From an uncultured Collinsella sp. (lineage in GTDB: Bacteria > Actinomycetota > Coriobacteriia > Coriobacteriales > Coriobacteriaceae), in contig CABRNM010000017.1 of assembly GCA_902472315.1 (NCBI GenBank), positions 1 to 36,347 on the forward strand: a DNA stretch of 36,347 nucleotides, in the 5' to 3' direction. The position numbers were made by a program, and so were the translations under genes. Numbering within the stretch: position 1 is the stretch's first letter; each line of letters starts with the position of its first letter. The notes under the pieces were generated by a model. It was not told where the DNA came from, did not search any database, and was given only the letters and a program-made list of their open reading frames with translations. This document shows, one piece after another, positions 17,115 to 24,377 of this stretch.

Positions 17115-18403
17115 TGGCTCGTTTCCCTTTGGTCCCCACGGCGCCTGAACCTGAGCGCGCCATCTTGGTTGGTGTCGAGTGGCGCGATAACGCCTGGCCG
17201 CTCGACCGTTCGCTCGACGAGCTCGAGCGTCTAGCCCACACTGCTGGGGCCCAATGCGTGGCACGCTTGTCTCAGCGCCTGGTCAAACCCTATCCCAAAT
17301 CGTTTATCGGTTCTGGCAAGGTCGAGGAGCTGTGCGGCTTGGTGCATCGCATGGATGCGGATGTTGTTATCTTCGACGACGACCTGACGCCCTCACAGCA
17401 GTCCTATCTTGAGAAAGCCGTGGGCGAACCGGTCAAGATTATTGACCGTACGGCGTTGATTTTGGATATCTTTGGCCTGCATGCCCAGACGCGTGAGGGC
17501 CGCTTACAGGTTCAGCTGGCACAGTTGCAGTATCTGCTGCCTCGTCTGCGAGGTATGTGGAGCCATCTTGCCAAGGAACAGACGCGTGGCGGCATTGGAT
17601 CGCGTTTTGGCCAGGGCGAAAGCCAGCTCGAGGTCGACCGTCGCCTGATTCGCAATAAGATCGCTGCGCTTCGACGCGAACTGAAACAGGTTGAACAACG
17701 TCGCGATGTGCAATCGAAAAGCCGTATTGAATCGCCGGCGTTTCGCGTGGCGTTGGCTGGCTACACCAATGCCGGCAAGTCGACGTTGCTTAATCGTTTG
17801 ACGGGATCCACGGTACTTTCGCAGGATAAGCTGTTTGCCACGCTCGATCCTACAACTCGCTCGTACCGTTTGCCCGGTGGCCGTGGCATGACGATCACCG
17901 ATACCGTCGGCTTTATTCAAAAGCTGCCCCATGGCCTGGTCGACGCGTTTAAATCTACGCTTTCCGAGGTGCTCGGCGCCGATTTGATTCTTAAAGTTGT
18001 AGACGCTTCCGATGAGGATTACGAGCGTCAGCTCGAGGCGGTTGATCGTGTCCTTGACGAGATTGGTGCCGGTGAGCGCCTGACGCTTACTGTGTTCAAT
18101 AAAATTGATCTGCTCGATAGCGTCGACCGCTTGAGCTTCCGCCGACGCTATCCCGAGGCGGTGCTGTTCTCGGCTCAGACGGGTGAGGGTCTTGATGACT
18201 TAGTCGACCGCATCGCTCGTGAAGCGGCCGCTACAGACGTGTTGCTCTCGGCCGATATCCCGTATCGAGAGGGCGCTTTAATCACGCTCGTGCACGAACA
18301 GGGAACCCTTCTGCACGAGGAATATCTTGAGGGCGGCGTTCGTATTGTGGCAAAGCTGCCGGCCCGTATCGCACCACGTCTTGAGCGTTACCGAACGGAA
18401 TAA
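17114..18403 (+). CDS. hflX: GTPase HflX
   Basis: Ribosome-associated GTPase that splits or rescues stalled ribosomes. The N-terminal HflX domain (PKSFIGSGKVEEL, VIFDDDLTPSQ, GRLQVQLAQLQYLLPRL, GGIGSRFGQGESQLE) precedes the GTPase domain with G1 GYTNAGKS at 216-223, G3 DTVGF from 263 and G4 NKID from 329. At 429 residues it is full length. It starts on the miaA stop (TAATG). Its last 16 bases overlap the 3' end of the convergent membrane acyltransferase gene. No terminator hairpin is evident at this junction. Confidence 0.95.
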   Translation: MARFPLVPTAPEPERAILVGVEWRDNAWPLDRSLDELERLAHTAGAQCVARLSQRLVKPYPKSFIGSGKVEELCGLVHRMDADVVIFDDDLTPSQQSYLEKAVGEPVKIIDRTALILDIFGLHAQTREGRLQVQLAQLQYLLPRLRGMWSHLAKEQTRGGIGSRFGQGESQLEVDRRLIRNKIAALRRELKQVEQRRDVQSKSRIESPAFRVALAGYTNAGKSTLLNRLTGSTVLSQDKLFATLDPTTRSYRLPGGRGMTITDTVGFIQKLPHGLVDAFKSTLSEVLGADLILKVVDASDEDYERQLEAVDRVLDEIGAGERLTLTVFNKIDLLDSVDRLSFRRRYPEAVLFSAQTGEGLDDLVDRIAREAAATDVLLSADIPYREGALITLVHEQGTLLHEEYLEGGVRIVAKLPARIAPRLERYRTE

Positions 18404-19092
18404 ATCAGCTCCAGTACGCCCAATATAACGGGCTGATGAAGCAGATAGAACGGTAGTGCATGGCGTCCGAGGCTTGCGAGCACGGGGATGGGATTCTCAT
18501 AGGCCCATACTGGTGCCTCGCAGTTTGATTCCTGTGCCGTTCGAGCGGCAAAGAAGCCTGCGAGGTACATAAAATAGAATGGGATGAGCGGATAGTAATC
18601 ACCGGAGACAAAGTCTGGATCTGGGAAACCCAGCCAAGCTAGATAGGGGATAGGGTAGACCGCTTTAGGAATGCTCCAGGTAAGTGCAAAAAGTGTGAGG
18701 CAAATTGCTATAGCCCATACCGACGGCACTTTAACGAGAACCGGGCGCGCGAGTGCAACAATGGCAGTGCACGCCGCCATGCAGAAAATGATGCCGAAGT
18801 TCACCGAGTCATCGACTGAGACGAGCGTCGTTGCGATCCATACGACCAAAGCGGCGGCAGCATATTTGGCGGAACGCTTGATGTTGTTGCGCGAGAGGGT
18901 GCACATCCAGCCGGCAATAAACAAAAATACCCAACTGATGCTGGCACGCCAGATGTCCTGGAAGATGGTCTGGGTAAACCAGGGCATCTTCCACCCATAT
19001 AGGTAGGCAAGGTCGTAGCAGGTATGAAACCCCGCCATCGACAGCATGGTAAACCTGCGAATGGTATCAAAGACCGTGATGCGTTTTTGCAT
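18388..19092 (-). CDS. DUF1624/heparan-alpha-glucosaminide N-acetyltransferase-like membrane protein
   Basis: A 234-residue polytopic membrane protein with about six or seven hydrophobic segments. The N-terminal MAGFHTCYDLAYLYGWKMPW, with its His and Asp, and the end LGRHALPFYLLHQPVILGVL are the hallmarks of the DUF1624 acyltransferase group related to lysosomal HGSNAT. Its substrate here is unknown; modification of a cell-envelope sugar is the natural guess. The ATG at 19092 overlaps the lexA stop by one base, so it is almost certainly co-transcribed with lexA and raised in SOS. Its 3' end overlaps hflX by 16 bases on the other strand. Confidence 0.82.
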   Translation of the reverse strand: MQKRITVFDTIRRFTMLSMAGFHTCYDLAYLYGWKMPWFTQTIFQDIWRASISWVFLFIAGWMCTLSRNNIKRSAKYAAAALVVWIATTLVSVDDSVNFGIIFCMAACTAIVALARPVLVKVPSVWAIAICLTLFALTWSIPKAVYPIPYLAWLGFPDPDFVSGDYYPLIPFYFMYLAGFFAARTAQESNCEAPVWAYENPIPVLASLGRHALPFYLLHQPVILGVLELIYSVR

Positions 19093-19736
19093 TACGAAAA
19101 CCGGCGCATCAAGCCGACGACCTTGCCCAGAATCGTGGGATTTGTCGCGTAGATAGGCTCCATGGTGTCGTTTTCGGGCTGCAGGCGAACGCGACCCTGC
19201 TCCTTATAGAACGTTTTGACTGTTGCGGAACCATCGATCATGGCCACGACAATCTCGCCATTCATGGCACTCTTCTGCTCACGAACGATGATGTAGTCGC
19301 CGTTATAGATACCGACGTTAATCATCGAATTTCCGTGGACCTCGAGGATAAAGGACCCCTGGTCCGTTGCGATCTCGGTTGGGATGGTAAAGGTGTCCTC
19401 GATATTCTGCTCGGCAAGGATGGGAATCCCTGCAGCGACACGGCCTACGAGAGGCAGCGATACCGTGCCGCGGGGCGCCGTGGGCTCATCGGACTTTGAG
19501 ATGGATACGGAAGATCCGTCCTCGTCAAAGAGCTCGAGAGCGCGAGGCTTTGTGGCGTCACGCTTGAGCAGGCCGCGTGCTTCGAGTGCGGAGAGATGCG
19601 CATGTACGGTGCTAGGGGAGGAAAGGCCCACGGCCGAAGCCATCTCGCGCACACTGGGCGGATAGCCCTTCTCCTGCTGATATTCCTTGATGAAGTCGTA
19701 AATTTGCTGCTGACGCTTGGTAATTTTGCGAGCCAT
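19092..19736 (-). CDS. lexA: SOS repressor LexA
   Basis: Repressor of SOS genes that cleaves itself when stimulated by RecA filaments. The N-terminal winged helix-turn-helix (KRQQQIYDFIKEYQ to VHAHLSALEARGLLKRD) is followed by the S24 domain. The cleavage bond is A102-G103 (VGRVAAGIP), with nucleophile S137 (HGNSMI) and K174 (SATVKTF). I chose the ATG at 19736, 214 residues, because GAGAGG at 19745-19750 lies 8 bases upstream; an in-frame TTG ten codons earlier would overlap this site. Three LexA boxes lie upstream, so it is autoregulated. Confidence 0.97.
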   Translation of the reverse strand: MARKITKRQQQIYDFIKEYQQEKGYPPSVREMASAVGLSSPSTVHAHLSALEARGLLKRDATKPRALELFDEDGSSVSISKSDEPTAPRGTVSLPLVGRVAAGIPILAEQNIEDTFTIPTEIATDQGSFILEVHGNSMINVGIYNGDYIIVREQKSAMNGEIVVAMIDGSATVKTFYKEQGRVRLQPENDTMEPIYATNPTILGKVVGLMRRFS

Positions 19737-19759
19737 CAGGGATTCCTCTCTACCGATAC

Positions 19760-19829
19760 CAAACAAATGTTCTATTTTTTCTTGACAGGAACAACTGTTC
19801 GAAGATAATAATAACCGAACACTCGTTCC
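19760..19829. promoter_or_regulatory. Divergent lexA / LysM-gene control region with three LexA boxes
   Basis: Three GAAC-N4-GTTC type operators: 19760-19773 (one mismatch, AAAC), 19788-19801 (perfect) and 19816-19829 (perfect); centres are 28 bases apart, nearly the same face of the helix. For the + strand gene, TTGACA (19783-19788) and TAATAA (19806-19811) have 17-base spacing, and the middle box fills the spacer. The first box lies close to lexA and probably serves autorepression. I could not place a convincing lexA -35/-10 pair. Confidence 0.9.
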
Positions 19830-19900
19830 CGCGCTAGACTTTTTTTGTCCCCGCGGCTTGATAAAACAGTTCTCGTCAAAACAAACGAGAGGAGAACAGA

Positions 19901-20350
19901 ATGAATGCAGCGGATATGGTCCAGGGAAACCTCGCCCTTAAGCTCGAGGCGCCCGCCTCGCCTGCCTTCACGGTCGTGAAGGGTGGACGCTCCCATTTTC
20001 AGGCCGTGGCCACTAAACCCGTTCGCACCCAGCGTGCGGCCGCTGCTTCGGCTCCTGTTGCCCTGAAGGTCTCGACGATTGTTGCTGTTGCTGTAGCGTT
20101 CACCCTGTTCTTCGTGCTCGTCACGTCAGTTTTTTCTGCTCGTCACGCTGCATATGCCGATTCCGTAGCCAACGTTACCTACGAGACGGTTCGTGTGCAG
20201 TCCGGTGATTCCCTGTGGTCGCTTGCCCAGGAGCATCCCATCGATGGCCTTTCCACGCAGGAGACTTCCGACATGATTCGTAGTGTCAATCACCTCGATC
20301 GCGGCTCTCTTGATGCTGGTGCAGTTCTGAAAGTTCCGGCTCGTTCGTAA
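19901..20350 (+). CDS. YneA-like SOS-controlled TM-LysM protein, probable division inhibitor
   Basis: A 149-residue protein with a basic cytoplasmic N-terminus, one TM segment at about 57-79, and a C-terminal LysM domain at about 94-147 (YETVRVQSGDSLWSLAQEH, then MIRSVNHLDRGSLDAGAVLKVP). It is divergent from lexA under LexA operators. In Bacillus yneA has the same position and architecture and blocks division during DNA damage; corynebacterial divS is also next to lexA. By analogy I infer an SOS checkpoint protein acting at the septum outside the membrane. GAGAGGAG at 19887-19894 is a strong ribosome site. The 55-residue N-terminal tail is longer than in Bacillus YneA. Confidence 0.8.
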   Translation: MNAADMVQGNLALKLEAPASPAFTVVKGGRSHFQAVATKPVRTQRAAAASAPVALKVSTIVAVAVAFTLFFVLVTSVFSARHAAYADSVANVTYETVRVQSGDSLWSLAQEHPIDGLSTQETSDMIRSVNHLDRGSLDAGAVLKVPARS

Positions 20351-20364
20351 GATTTCCACTCGGT

Positions 20365-20406
20365 CGCATGGTACCCTTGTTATCGTTTAAGAGGAGGTAC
20401 CATGCG
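20365..20406 (+). promoter_or_regulatory. Inverted repeat enclosing the nrdR ribosome site and start codon
   Basis: An 11-bp perfect inverted repeat pairs 20365-20375 with 20396-20406 around a 20-base loop. The right arm contains the nrdR ATG (20402-20404) and the end of its ribosome site AAGAGGAGG (20389-20397). In RNA this would hide the start codon. Translation of nrdR could thus be gated by a protein, by temperature or by ribosomes arriving from the upstream gene. Confidence 0.6.
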
Positions 20407-20845
20407 CTGTCCCAAATGCGGCAAGGCACATACCCGTGTTGTCGATTCCCGTATGCAGGAGTCGAATAACACTATCAAGCGTCGTCGCGAATGCTGTTCT
20501 TGCAATTATCGTTTTACGACGTTCGAGCGCTGCGAAGATCCCATCGAGGTTATCAAATCCGACGGGTCAAAGCAGCGGTTCGATCGCAACAAGCTGCTGG
20601 TTGGCCTGATGCGTGCCACGATTAAGCGCGATATCGATACGAAAAAGCTCAACGAGATCATCGATGATATCGAGGTGGAGCTGCGTTCCCGTACGCTGAC
20701 GGCTGTTACATCCCACGAACTGGGCGATATGGTGCTTAAGCGCCTGGCCAAGATCGACAAGGTGGCCTACATTCGTTTTGCCTCGGTCTATCGCGATTTC
20801 AAAGACGTCGACGAGTTTTTGCAAGAGCTCGACAAGCTAAGGTGA
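20402..20845 (+). CDS. nrdR: Transcriptional repressor NrdR
   Basis: Zinc-ribbon/ATP-cone repressor of ribonucleotide reductase genes. The N-terminal zinc ribbon has MRCPKCGKAHTRVVDSR and ECCSCNYRFTTFERCE. The ATP-cone follows with VIKSDGSKQRFDRNKLLVGL to the C-terminus YRDFKDVDEFLQELDKL. At 147 residues it is the normal length. It lies 51 bases after the LysM gene with no terminator between, so SOS induction may reach it. The start codon is inside the inverted repeat described at 20365-20406. Confidence 0.96.
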   Translation: MRCPKCGKAHTRVVDSRMQESNNTIKRRRECCSCNYRFTTFERCEDPIEVIKSDGSKQRFDRNKLLVGLMRATIKRDIDTKKLNEIIDDIEVELRSRTLTAVTSHELGDMVLKRLAKIDKVAYIRFASVYRDFKDVDEFLQELDKLR

Positions 20846-20849
20846 TTTC

Positions 20850-21293
20850 ATGTCCAACATTACCGTTAACATTAAGCGTCTCGATCCCACGGTCGAGCTT
20901 CCCAAATACGCTCATCCCACAGATGCCGGCCTTGACCTCCGTGCCAACGAAGACTGCACCCTCAAGCCCTTTGAGCGCCGCTTGGTCTCCACTGGCTTGG
21001 CCATTGCGCTGCCCGATGGCTACGCCGGCTTTGTCCAGCCCCGTAGCGGCCTAGCCATTAAGCAAGGCCTGTCTATAGTCAACACGCCCGGTCTCATCGA
21101 CGCCCACTATCGAGGTGAGCTTAAGGTCATCCTCATCAACCTGGATCCCACCAACAATATCCAGATCAACAAAGGCGACCGCATCGCCCAGCTTGTCATC
21201 CAAGAAGTCCCCACGGTCAACCTCATAGAAGTAGACGAACTAGACAATACCGACCGAGGAGCCGGCGGTTTCGGTTCTAGCGGCGTATTGTAA
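20850..21293 (+). CDS. dut: Deoxyuridine 5'-triphosphate nucleotidohydrolase (dUTPase)
   Basis: Trimeric dUTPase that hydrolyses dUTP to dUMP, preventing uracil incorporation and supplying thymidylate synthesis. The family motifs are in order: DAGLDLRA, PRSGLAIKQG, GLIDAHYRGELKVILIN, RIAQLVIQEV and RGAGGFGSSG. At 147 residues it is typical. AAGGTGA at 20838-20844 overlaps the nrdR stop and drives the ATG at 20850. With nrdR it makes a small nucleotide-pool unit downstream of the SOS hub. Confidence 0.97.
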   Translation: MSNITVNIKRLDPTVELPKYAHPTDAGLDLRANEDCTLKPFERRLVSTGLAIALPDGYAGFVQPRSGLAIKQGLSIVNTPGLIDAHYRGELKVILINLDPTNNIQINKGDRIAQLVIQEVPTVNLIEVDELDNTDRGAGGFGSSGVL

Positions 21294-21316
21294 TGTCCGC
21301 TTACCCGTGAGAGGCC

Positions 21317-21350
21317 CCTATATATCATTCCATGCTCAAACATTCTCGCG
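21317..21350. repeat. Half-copy 1 of an intergenic palindromic repeat
   Basis: Shares the core ATGCTCAAACATTCTCGC with the copies at 21382, 21451 and 21705. It has only the left half of the palindromic unit, then diverges. Confidence 0.75.
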
Positions 21351-21381
21351 GGGCACTCGTATCCCTCCCGCCCGCCTCTCA

Positions 21382-21412
21382 CACATATCATTCCATGCTC
21401 AAACATTCTCGC
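21382..21412. repeat. Half-copy 2 of the intergenic palindromic repeat
   Basis: Identical to copy 1 over ATATCATTCC and the shared core through TTCTCGC, then continues TTCGCAGGGGCG. It is also a left half only. Confidence 0.75.
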
Positions 21413-21436
21413 TTCGCAGGGGCGCATGGATCCCGT

Positions 21437-21532
21437 TTTCGCCTGAGCCCCATACATATCATCCCGTGCTCAAACATTCTCGCTGCGCTGCGAAACTGCG
21501 CGCGGGACGATATGTATGGGGCTCAGGCGAAA
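21437..21532. repeat. Full copy 3: 30-bp-arm palindromic element
   Basis: Arms 21437-21466 and 21503-21532 are 30 bases each and complementary except for one G-T position. The 36-base centre carries the core CTCAAACATTCTCGC and its GCGAAACTGCGCG partner. Transcribed either way it would give a very stable hairpin. It lies between the convergent genes dut and the glycosyltransferase. No transposase is nearby; it resembles a REP- or MITE-like non-coding repeat. Confidence 0.8.
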
Positions 21533-21565
21533 GGGCTACATGCTTGAGATAAAACAATCTTTCTG

Positions 21566-21612
21566 GTTAGCCGACGCGATAAAGGGACGCCCCCTTTGTC
21601 GCGTCGGCTAAC
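21566..21612. terminator. Long bidirectional terminator-like hairpin
   Basis: Bases 21566-21586 pair with 21592-21612: 21 bp with a single G-T pair and loop ACGCC. T-rich sequence follows on the + strand (TGTATTTATATTTTCC) and near the other end on the - strand (GATTGTTTTATC). It probably ends dut transcription and the opposing glycosyltransferase transcript. Confidence 0.75.
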
Positions 21613-21704
21613 TGTATTTATATTTTCCGGTTTCGCCTTTGCAGGTTCTTGTGGAGGGGAATCTGGTGTAGCTGCTAGTGCGTAAACGCAGCTGGCCCGC
21701 GGGG

Positions 21705-21774
21705 GCCTATATATCGTCCCACGCGCAGTTTCGCAGCGAAGCGAGAATGTTTGAGCATGGGATGATATATAGGC
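21705..21774. repeat. Full copy 4 (inverted) of the palindromic element
   Basis: Arms 21705-21721 and 21758-21774 are 17 bases with one G-T position. The centre is the reverse complement of the copy 3 centre, nearly base for base. The outer arm sequence differs from copy 3 (TATATAGG versus TGTATGGGGC), so the conserved part is the central 55 bases or so. Confidence 0.8.
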
Positions 21775-21804
21775 GGGTCGGGCCGGTCAGCGGACAGTAA
21801 ATCA

Positions 21805-23106
21805 CTACCTGATATGGGCAGGCTTCCCGCCCCAGTAGAAGCGGCAGAAGGCTCGTTTACGTTTTTGGGGCTTGCCTGCAAGCTCCATGGTTGCGATGGC
21901 GATGTCCTCGGCTGCGCGTGGACGGCGTAGAACTTCGCCGTTGATGAGCAGTGCCTTGAGCGATTCGGGATGATCGTGGAGATGGCGCAGTGTCACGATG
22001 AGCTCGCGTGCGGTCGTGACATGCATGCTGGCGCCCATGCCGGTGAGCATGGTGGTGTTGGCCTTTTCCTGGCCATATGACTTGCCCAGCAGAATCATAG
22101 GCAGGTGTGCGCACAGGCATTCGGTAACAGTGAGTCCGCCAGATTTGAGGATTGCCAGGTCACAGCCGTGCATAAGCGCTGCCATGTCATCGACGTAGTC
22201 AAGAACCGTGACGTTCTCGAGTTTCATGGCATCGAAAAGCGTTTTGAGACGGGTGGCATATTCGGCATCCTTGCCCGGCAAAAAGACAAAGTGCATGTCC
22301 TCGAAGCTGCGCAGGAAGGGGAGGGTGCGGTCCATCTCCGCGCGAAAGCGAACGTACGGTTGAGGCAAACTGGCGCCGGCCATCACCAGCACAACGAGCT
22401 TGTCTGTGGGGAGATTGAACTTCTCGAGTTCTTCCTCGCGGTTGTAGTCCGTATCAAACCCGGCGCGAATGGGGATGCCCGTAATGCGGATCTTTGCCTC
22501 GGGAACCTTACGGGGTCGGAGTGTTTCGGCCATAAACTCGTTTGCCACGCAGAACAGGTCGGTGTCCTTATGGGGCCACCAACCCTCGACCTCGTAATCG
22601 GTCGGTACGCAAATGACAGGATAGTCGATGCCCGTAATGACGCGCGCGCCGACGGCGACGTTGGCTGCCGTGATATGTGTGGCTACCACGGCAATGGGCC
22701 TGCGAGTTCGAACGTATTCGTTAAATGCGGGGAACATGATGCGCGACCATGCCGTGCCACCGCCCCAAAGCAGGTGTCCGGTAAGGGTATAACGCCAGGT
22801 CAAGTCATAAATTGGGCGCGTGGCGCCGGTAAACGAGGCGGCCGTTTTGTTGCCGTCGAATTTTATGCGTCCAAAATCAAGGATATCGAGCACTTCAATC
22901 TCAACATCCTCGGGGATGCCATTGGTGCCGCGGATGTGGTCGAATGCCTGCGCAATCGCATTTGCGGCGGCCTTGTGGCCCGAGCCGACCGAGGCGTGCA
23001 CGATAGTCACGAGAGGTTTTTGCTGAGCCAAGAGCGTGGTTTGTCCCGATTGGGGAGTGCTGTGCGTGAGCAGGGGAGCGTCATCGCTCGTCTGCGTCTG
23101 ATCCAT
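21805..23106 (-). CDS. MGDG-synthase-like/processive diacylglycerol glycosyltransferase
   Basis: A GT-B fold glycosyltransferase of the MGDG synthase/UgtP group that adds sugars to diacylglycerol at the inner membrane face. After a 30-residue variable N-terminus, VTIVHASVGSGHKAAANAIA is the conserved acceptor-domain start. The C-terminal GT28 donor site is LKSGGLTVTECLCAHLPMIL with GKSYGQEKANTTML. At 433 residues it is full length. The ATG at 23106 has GGGGAGAT upstream and is divergent from trxB (117 bases between starts). It may make glycolipid anchors for envelope polymers; the sugar is not decided by the sequence. Confidence 0.88.
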   Translation of the reverse strand: MDQTQTSDDAPLLTHSTPQSGQTTLLAQQKPLVTIVHASVGSGHKAAANAIAQAFDHIRGTNGIPEDVEIEVLDILDFGRIKFDGNKTAASFTGATRPIYDLTWRYTLTGHLLWGGGTAWSRIMFPAFNEYVRTRRPIAVVATHITAANVAVGARVITGIDYPVICVPTDYEVEGWWPHKDTDLFCVANEFMAETLRPRKVPEAKIRITGIPIRAGFDTDYNREEELEKFNLPTDKLVVLVMAGASLPQPYVRFRAEMDRTLPFLRSFEDMHFVFLPGKDAEYATRLKTLFDAMKLENVTVLDYVDDMAALMHGCDLAILKSGGLTVTECLCAHLPMILLGKSYGQEKANTTMLTGMGASMHVTTARELIVTLRHLHDHPESLKALLINGEVLRRPRAAEDIAIATMELAGKPQKRKRAFCRFYWGGKPAHIR

Positions 23107-23223
23107 CGATATCTCCCCTTCATCTTTGTTTCACAGAGAATCATTGTAGTGCATGAGTGTCACGTTCGCATAAATTTGGGTATGAGCGCAAAGAACGCCA
23201 ATCTTTCGACAGGAGGTCTCTTC

Positions 23224-24162
23224 ATGACTACTCATCAGCCGATCGATGTTGCTATTATCGGCGGCGGCCCCGCGGGCTATGCCGCAGCCATTTATGCGGC
23301 GCGTGCCAATCTCACGACGACTGTGATCGAACAGGGCATGTCGGGAGGACAGATCGCCACAACCAATGAGGTCGAGAACTATCCGGGCATTCCGCTCTTG
23401 AGCGGTGCCGAGCTTGGCGAGCGTTTTCAGCAACATGCAGAGGGCCTGGGAGCGCAGGTTACATGGAGCATGGTGACGGGTATCGATTACGATGCGGATG
23501 CGGCGCTGTTTACGGTGCATCATGATACGGGCGATACGTTGGCCTCGAGTGTTATCGCTTGCATGGGTGCCACGCCGCGATTTGCGGGTTTTGTTGGCGA
23601 GGATACGTATCGCGGTCGCGGCGTTTCGTATTGCGCGACGTGCGACGGCATGTTCTTTCGCGGCAAGCAGGTTTTTGTCATCGGCGGCGGCAATGCTGCC
23701 TGCGAGGAAGCCCTGTTCTTGTCGGAAATCGCCAGCAACGTGACCATCGTCTTGCGCCGCGATCAGTTCCGTGCCCCCGATGGCGTGGTTCAAAAGGTGC
23801 TCGCAAAAGATACTATTTCAGTTAGGTACCAAACTAGTATTGTGGAACTATCAGGCGAGACCATGCCCACGACTATCACGTTTAAGGACAACGCTACCGG
23901 TGGCACCTATTCCGAGTCCTTCGATCCTGGTTCGTTTGGCATATTTGTCTTTGCTGGCACGCAGCCCCATACCGAGCTTGTAGAGCATCTGGTGGATCTG
24001 GCGCCCGACGGCGGTATTGTGACCGACGAATCGATGGCCACCCGCACGCCTGGCTTATTTGCTGCCGGCGATATCCGTTCCAAGCGTTTACGCCAAGTTG
24101 TGACCGCCGTTTCGGACGGAGCCATAGCGGCTACCAGCGCATACGCTTTCCTACACGGATAA
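23224..24162 (+). CDS. trxB: Thioredoxin reductase
   Basis: FAD- and NADPH-dependent reductase of thioredoxin. N-terminal FAD motif VAIIGGGPAGYAAAIYAARA, redox pair C137-ATC-C140 in YCATCDGMFF, NADPH site VIGGGNAACEEALFL, and C-terminal FAD motif GLFAAGDIRSKRLRQVVTA. At 312 residues it is complete. The start ATG at 23224 has AGGAGG at 23211-23216. The open frame runs over 1 kb further upstream, but that part is antisense to the glycosyltransferase and not protein-like. A strong terminator follows. Confidence 0.95.
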   Translation: MTTHQPIDVAIIGGGPAGYAAAIYAARANLTTTVIEQGMSGGQIATTNEVENYPGIPLLSGAELGERFQQHAEGLGAQVTWSMVTGIDYDADAALFTVHHDTGDTLASSVIACMGATPRFAGFVGEDTYRGRGVSYCATCDGMFFRGKQVFVIGGGNAACEEALFLSEIASNVTIVLRRDQFRAPDGVVQKVLAKDTISVRYQTSIVELSGETMPTTITFKDNATGGTYSESFDPGSFGIFVFAGTQPHTELVEHLVDLAPDGGIVTDESMATRTPGLFAAGDIRSKRLRQVVTAVSDGAIAATSAYAFLHG

Positions 24163-24201
24163 GTACGATAATATATCTTATGTAAGGTTGTTATTTTACT
24201 T

Positions 24202-24253
24202 AAACCTCCGGCGGTAACGAGCTTGAGGCAACGTTGCCGCCGGAGGTTTTGTT
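24202..24253 (+). terminator. Rho-independent terminator of trxB
   Basis: Bases 24202-24219 pair with 24232-24249 (18 bp, one G-T) around a 12-base loop, with TTTTGTTG at the 3' side. It starts 40 bases after the trxB stop. Confidence 0.9.
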
Positions 24254-24332
24254 GTGCAAAAACAAGCCAGTTATCCTGCGGCCGGACCCGAGGCAAAGCC
24301 GAAGATCATACCGTTCATTGTGGTATGCAAAA

Positions 24333-24345
24333 CTAGATAATCTAG
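24333..24345. promoter_or_regulatory. Palindromic operator-like site before the DUF1836 gene
   Basis: CTAGATAATCTAG is a perfect 6+1+6 palindrome just overlapping a possible -10 element TAGAAT (24343-24348). The preceding AAAACTAG is also found upstream of degV (26004-26011). Probably an autoregulatory operator. Confidence 0.5.
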
Positions 24346-24377
24346 AATACAATATTGAAAACGAACGGAGGCACCAT

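Noticed and set aside
21317..21483. CRISPR array from three similarly oriented repeats
   Set aside because: Spacing is uneven, flanking sequence is part of palindromic units, an inverted copy exists, and no cas gene is present.
22105..23223. A 373-codon upstream extension of trxB
   Set aside because: It is antisense to the glycosyltransferase and precedes a strong ribosome site and the true FAD-binding N-terminus.
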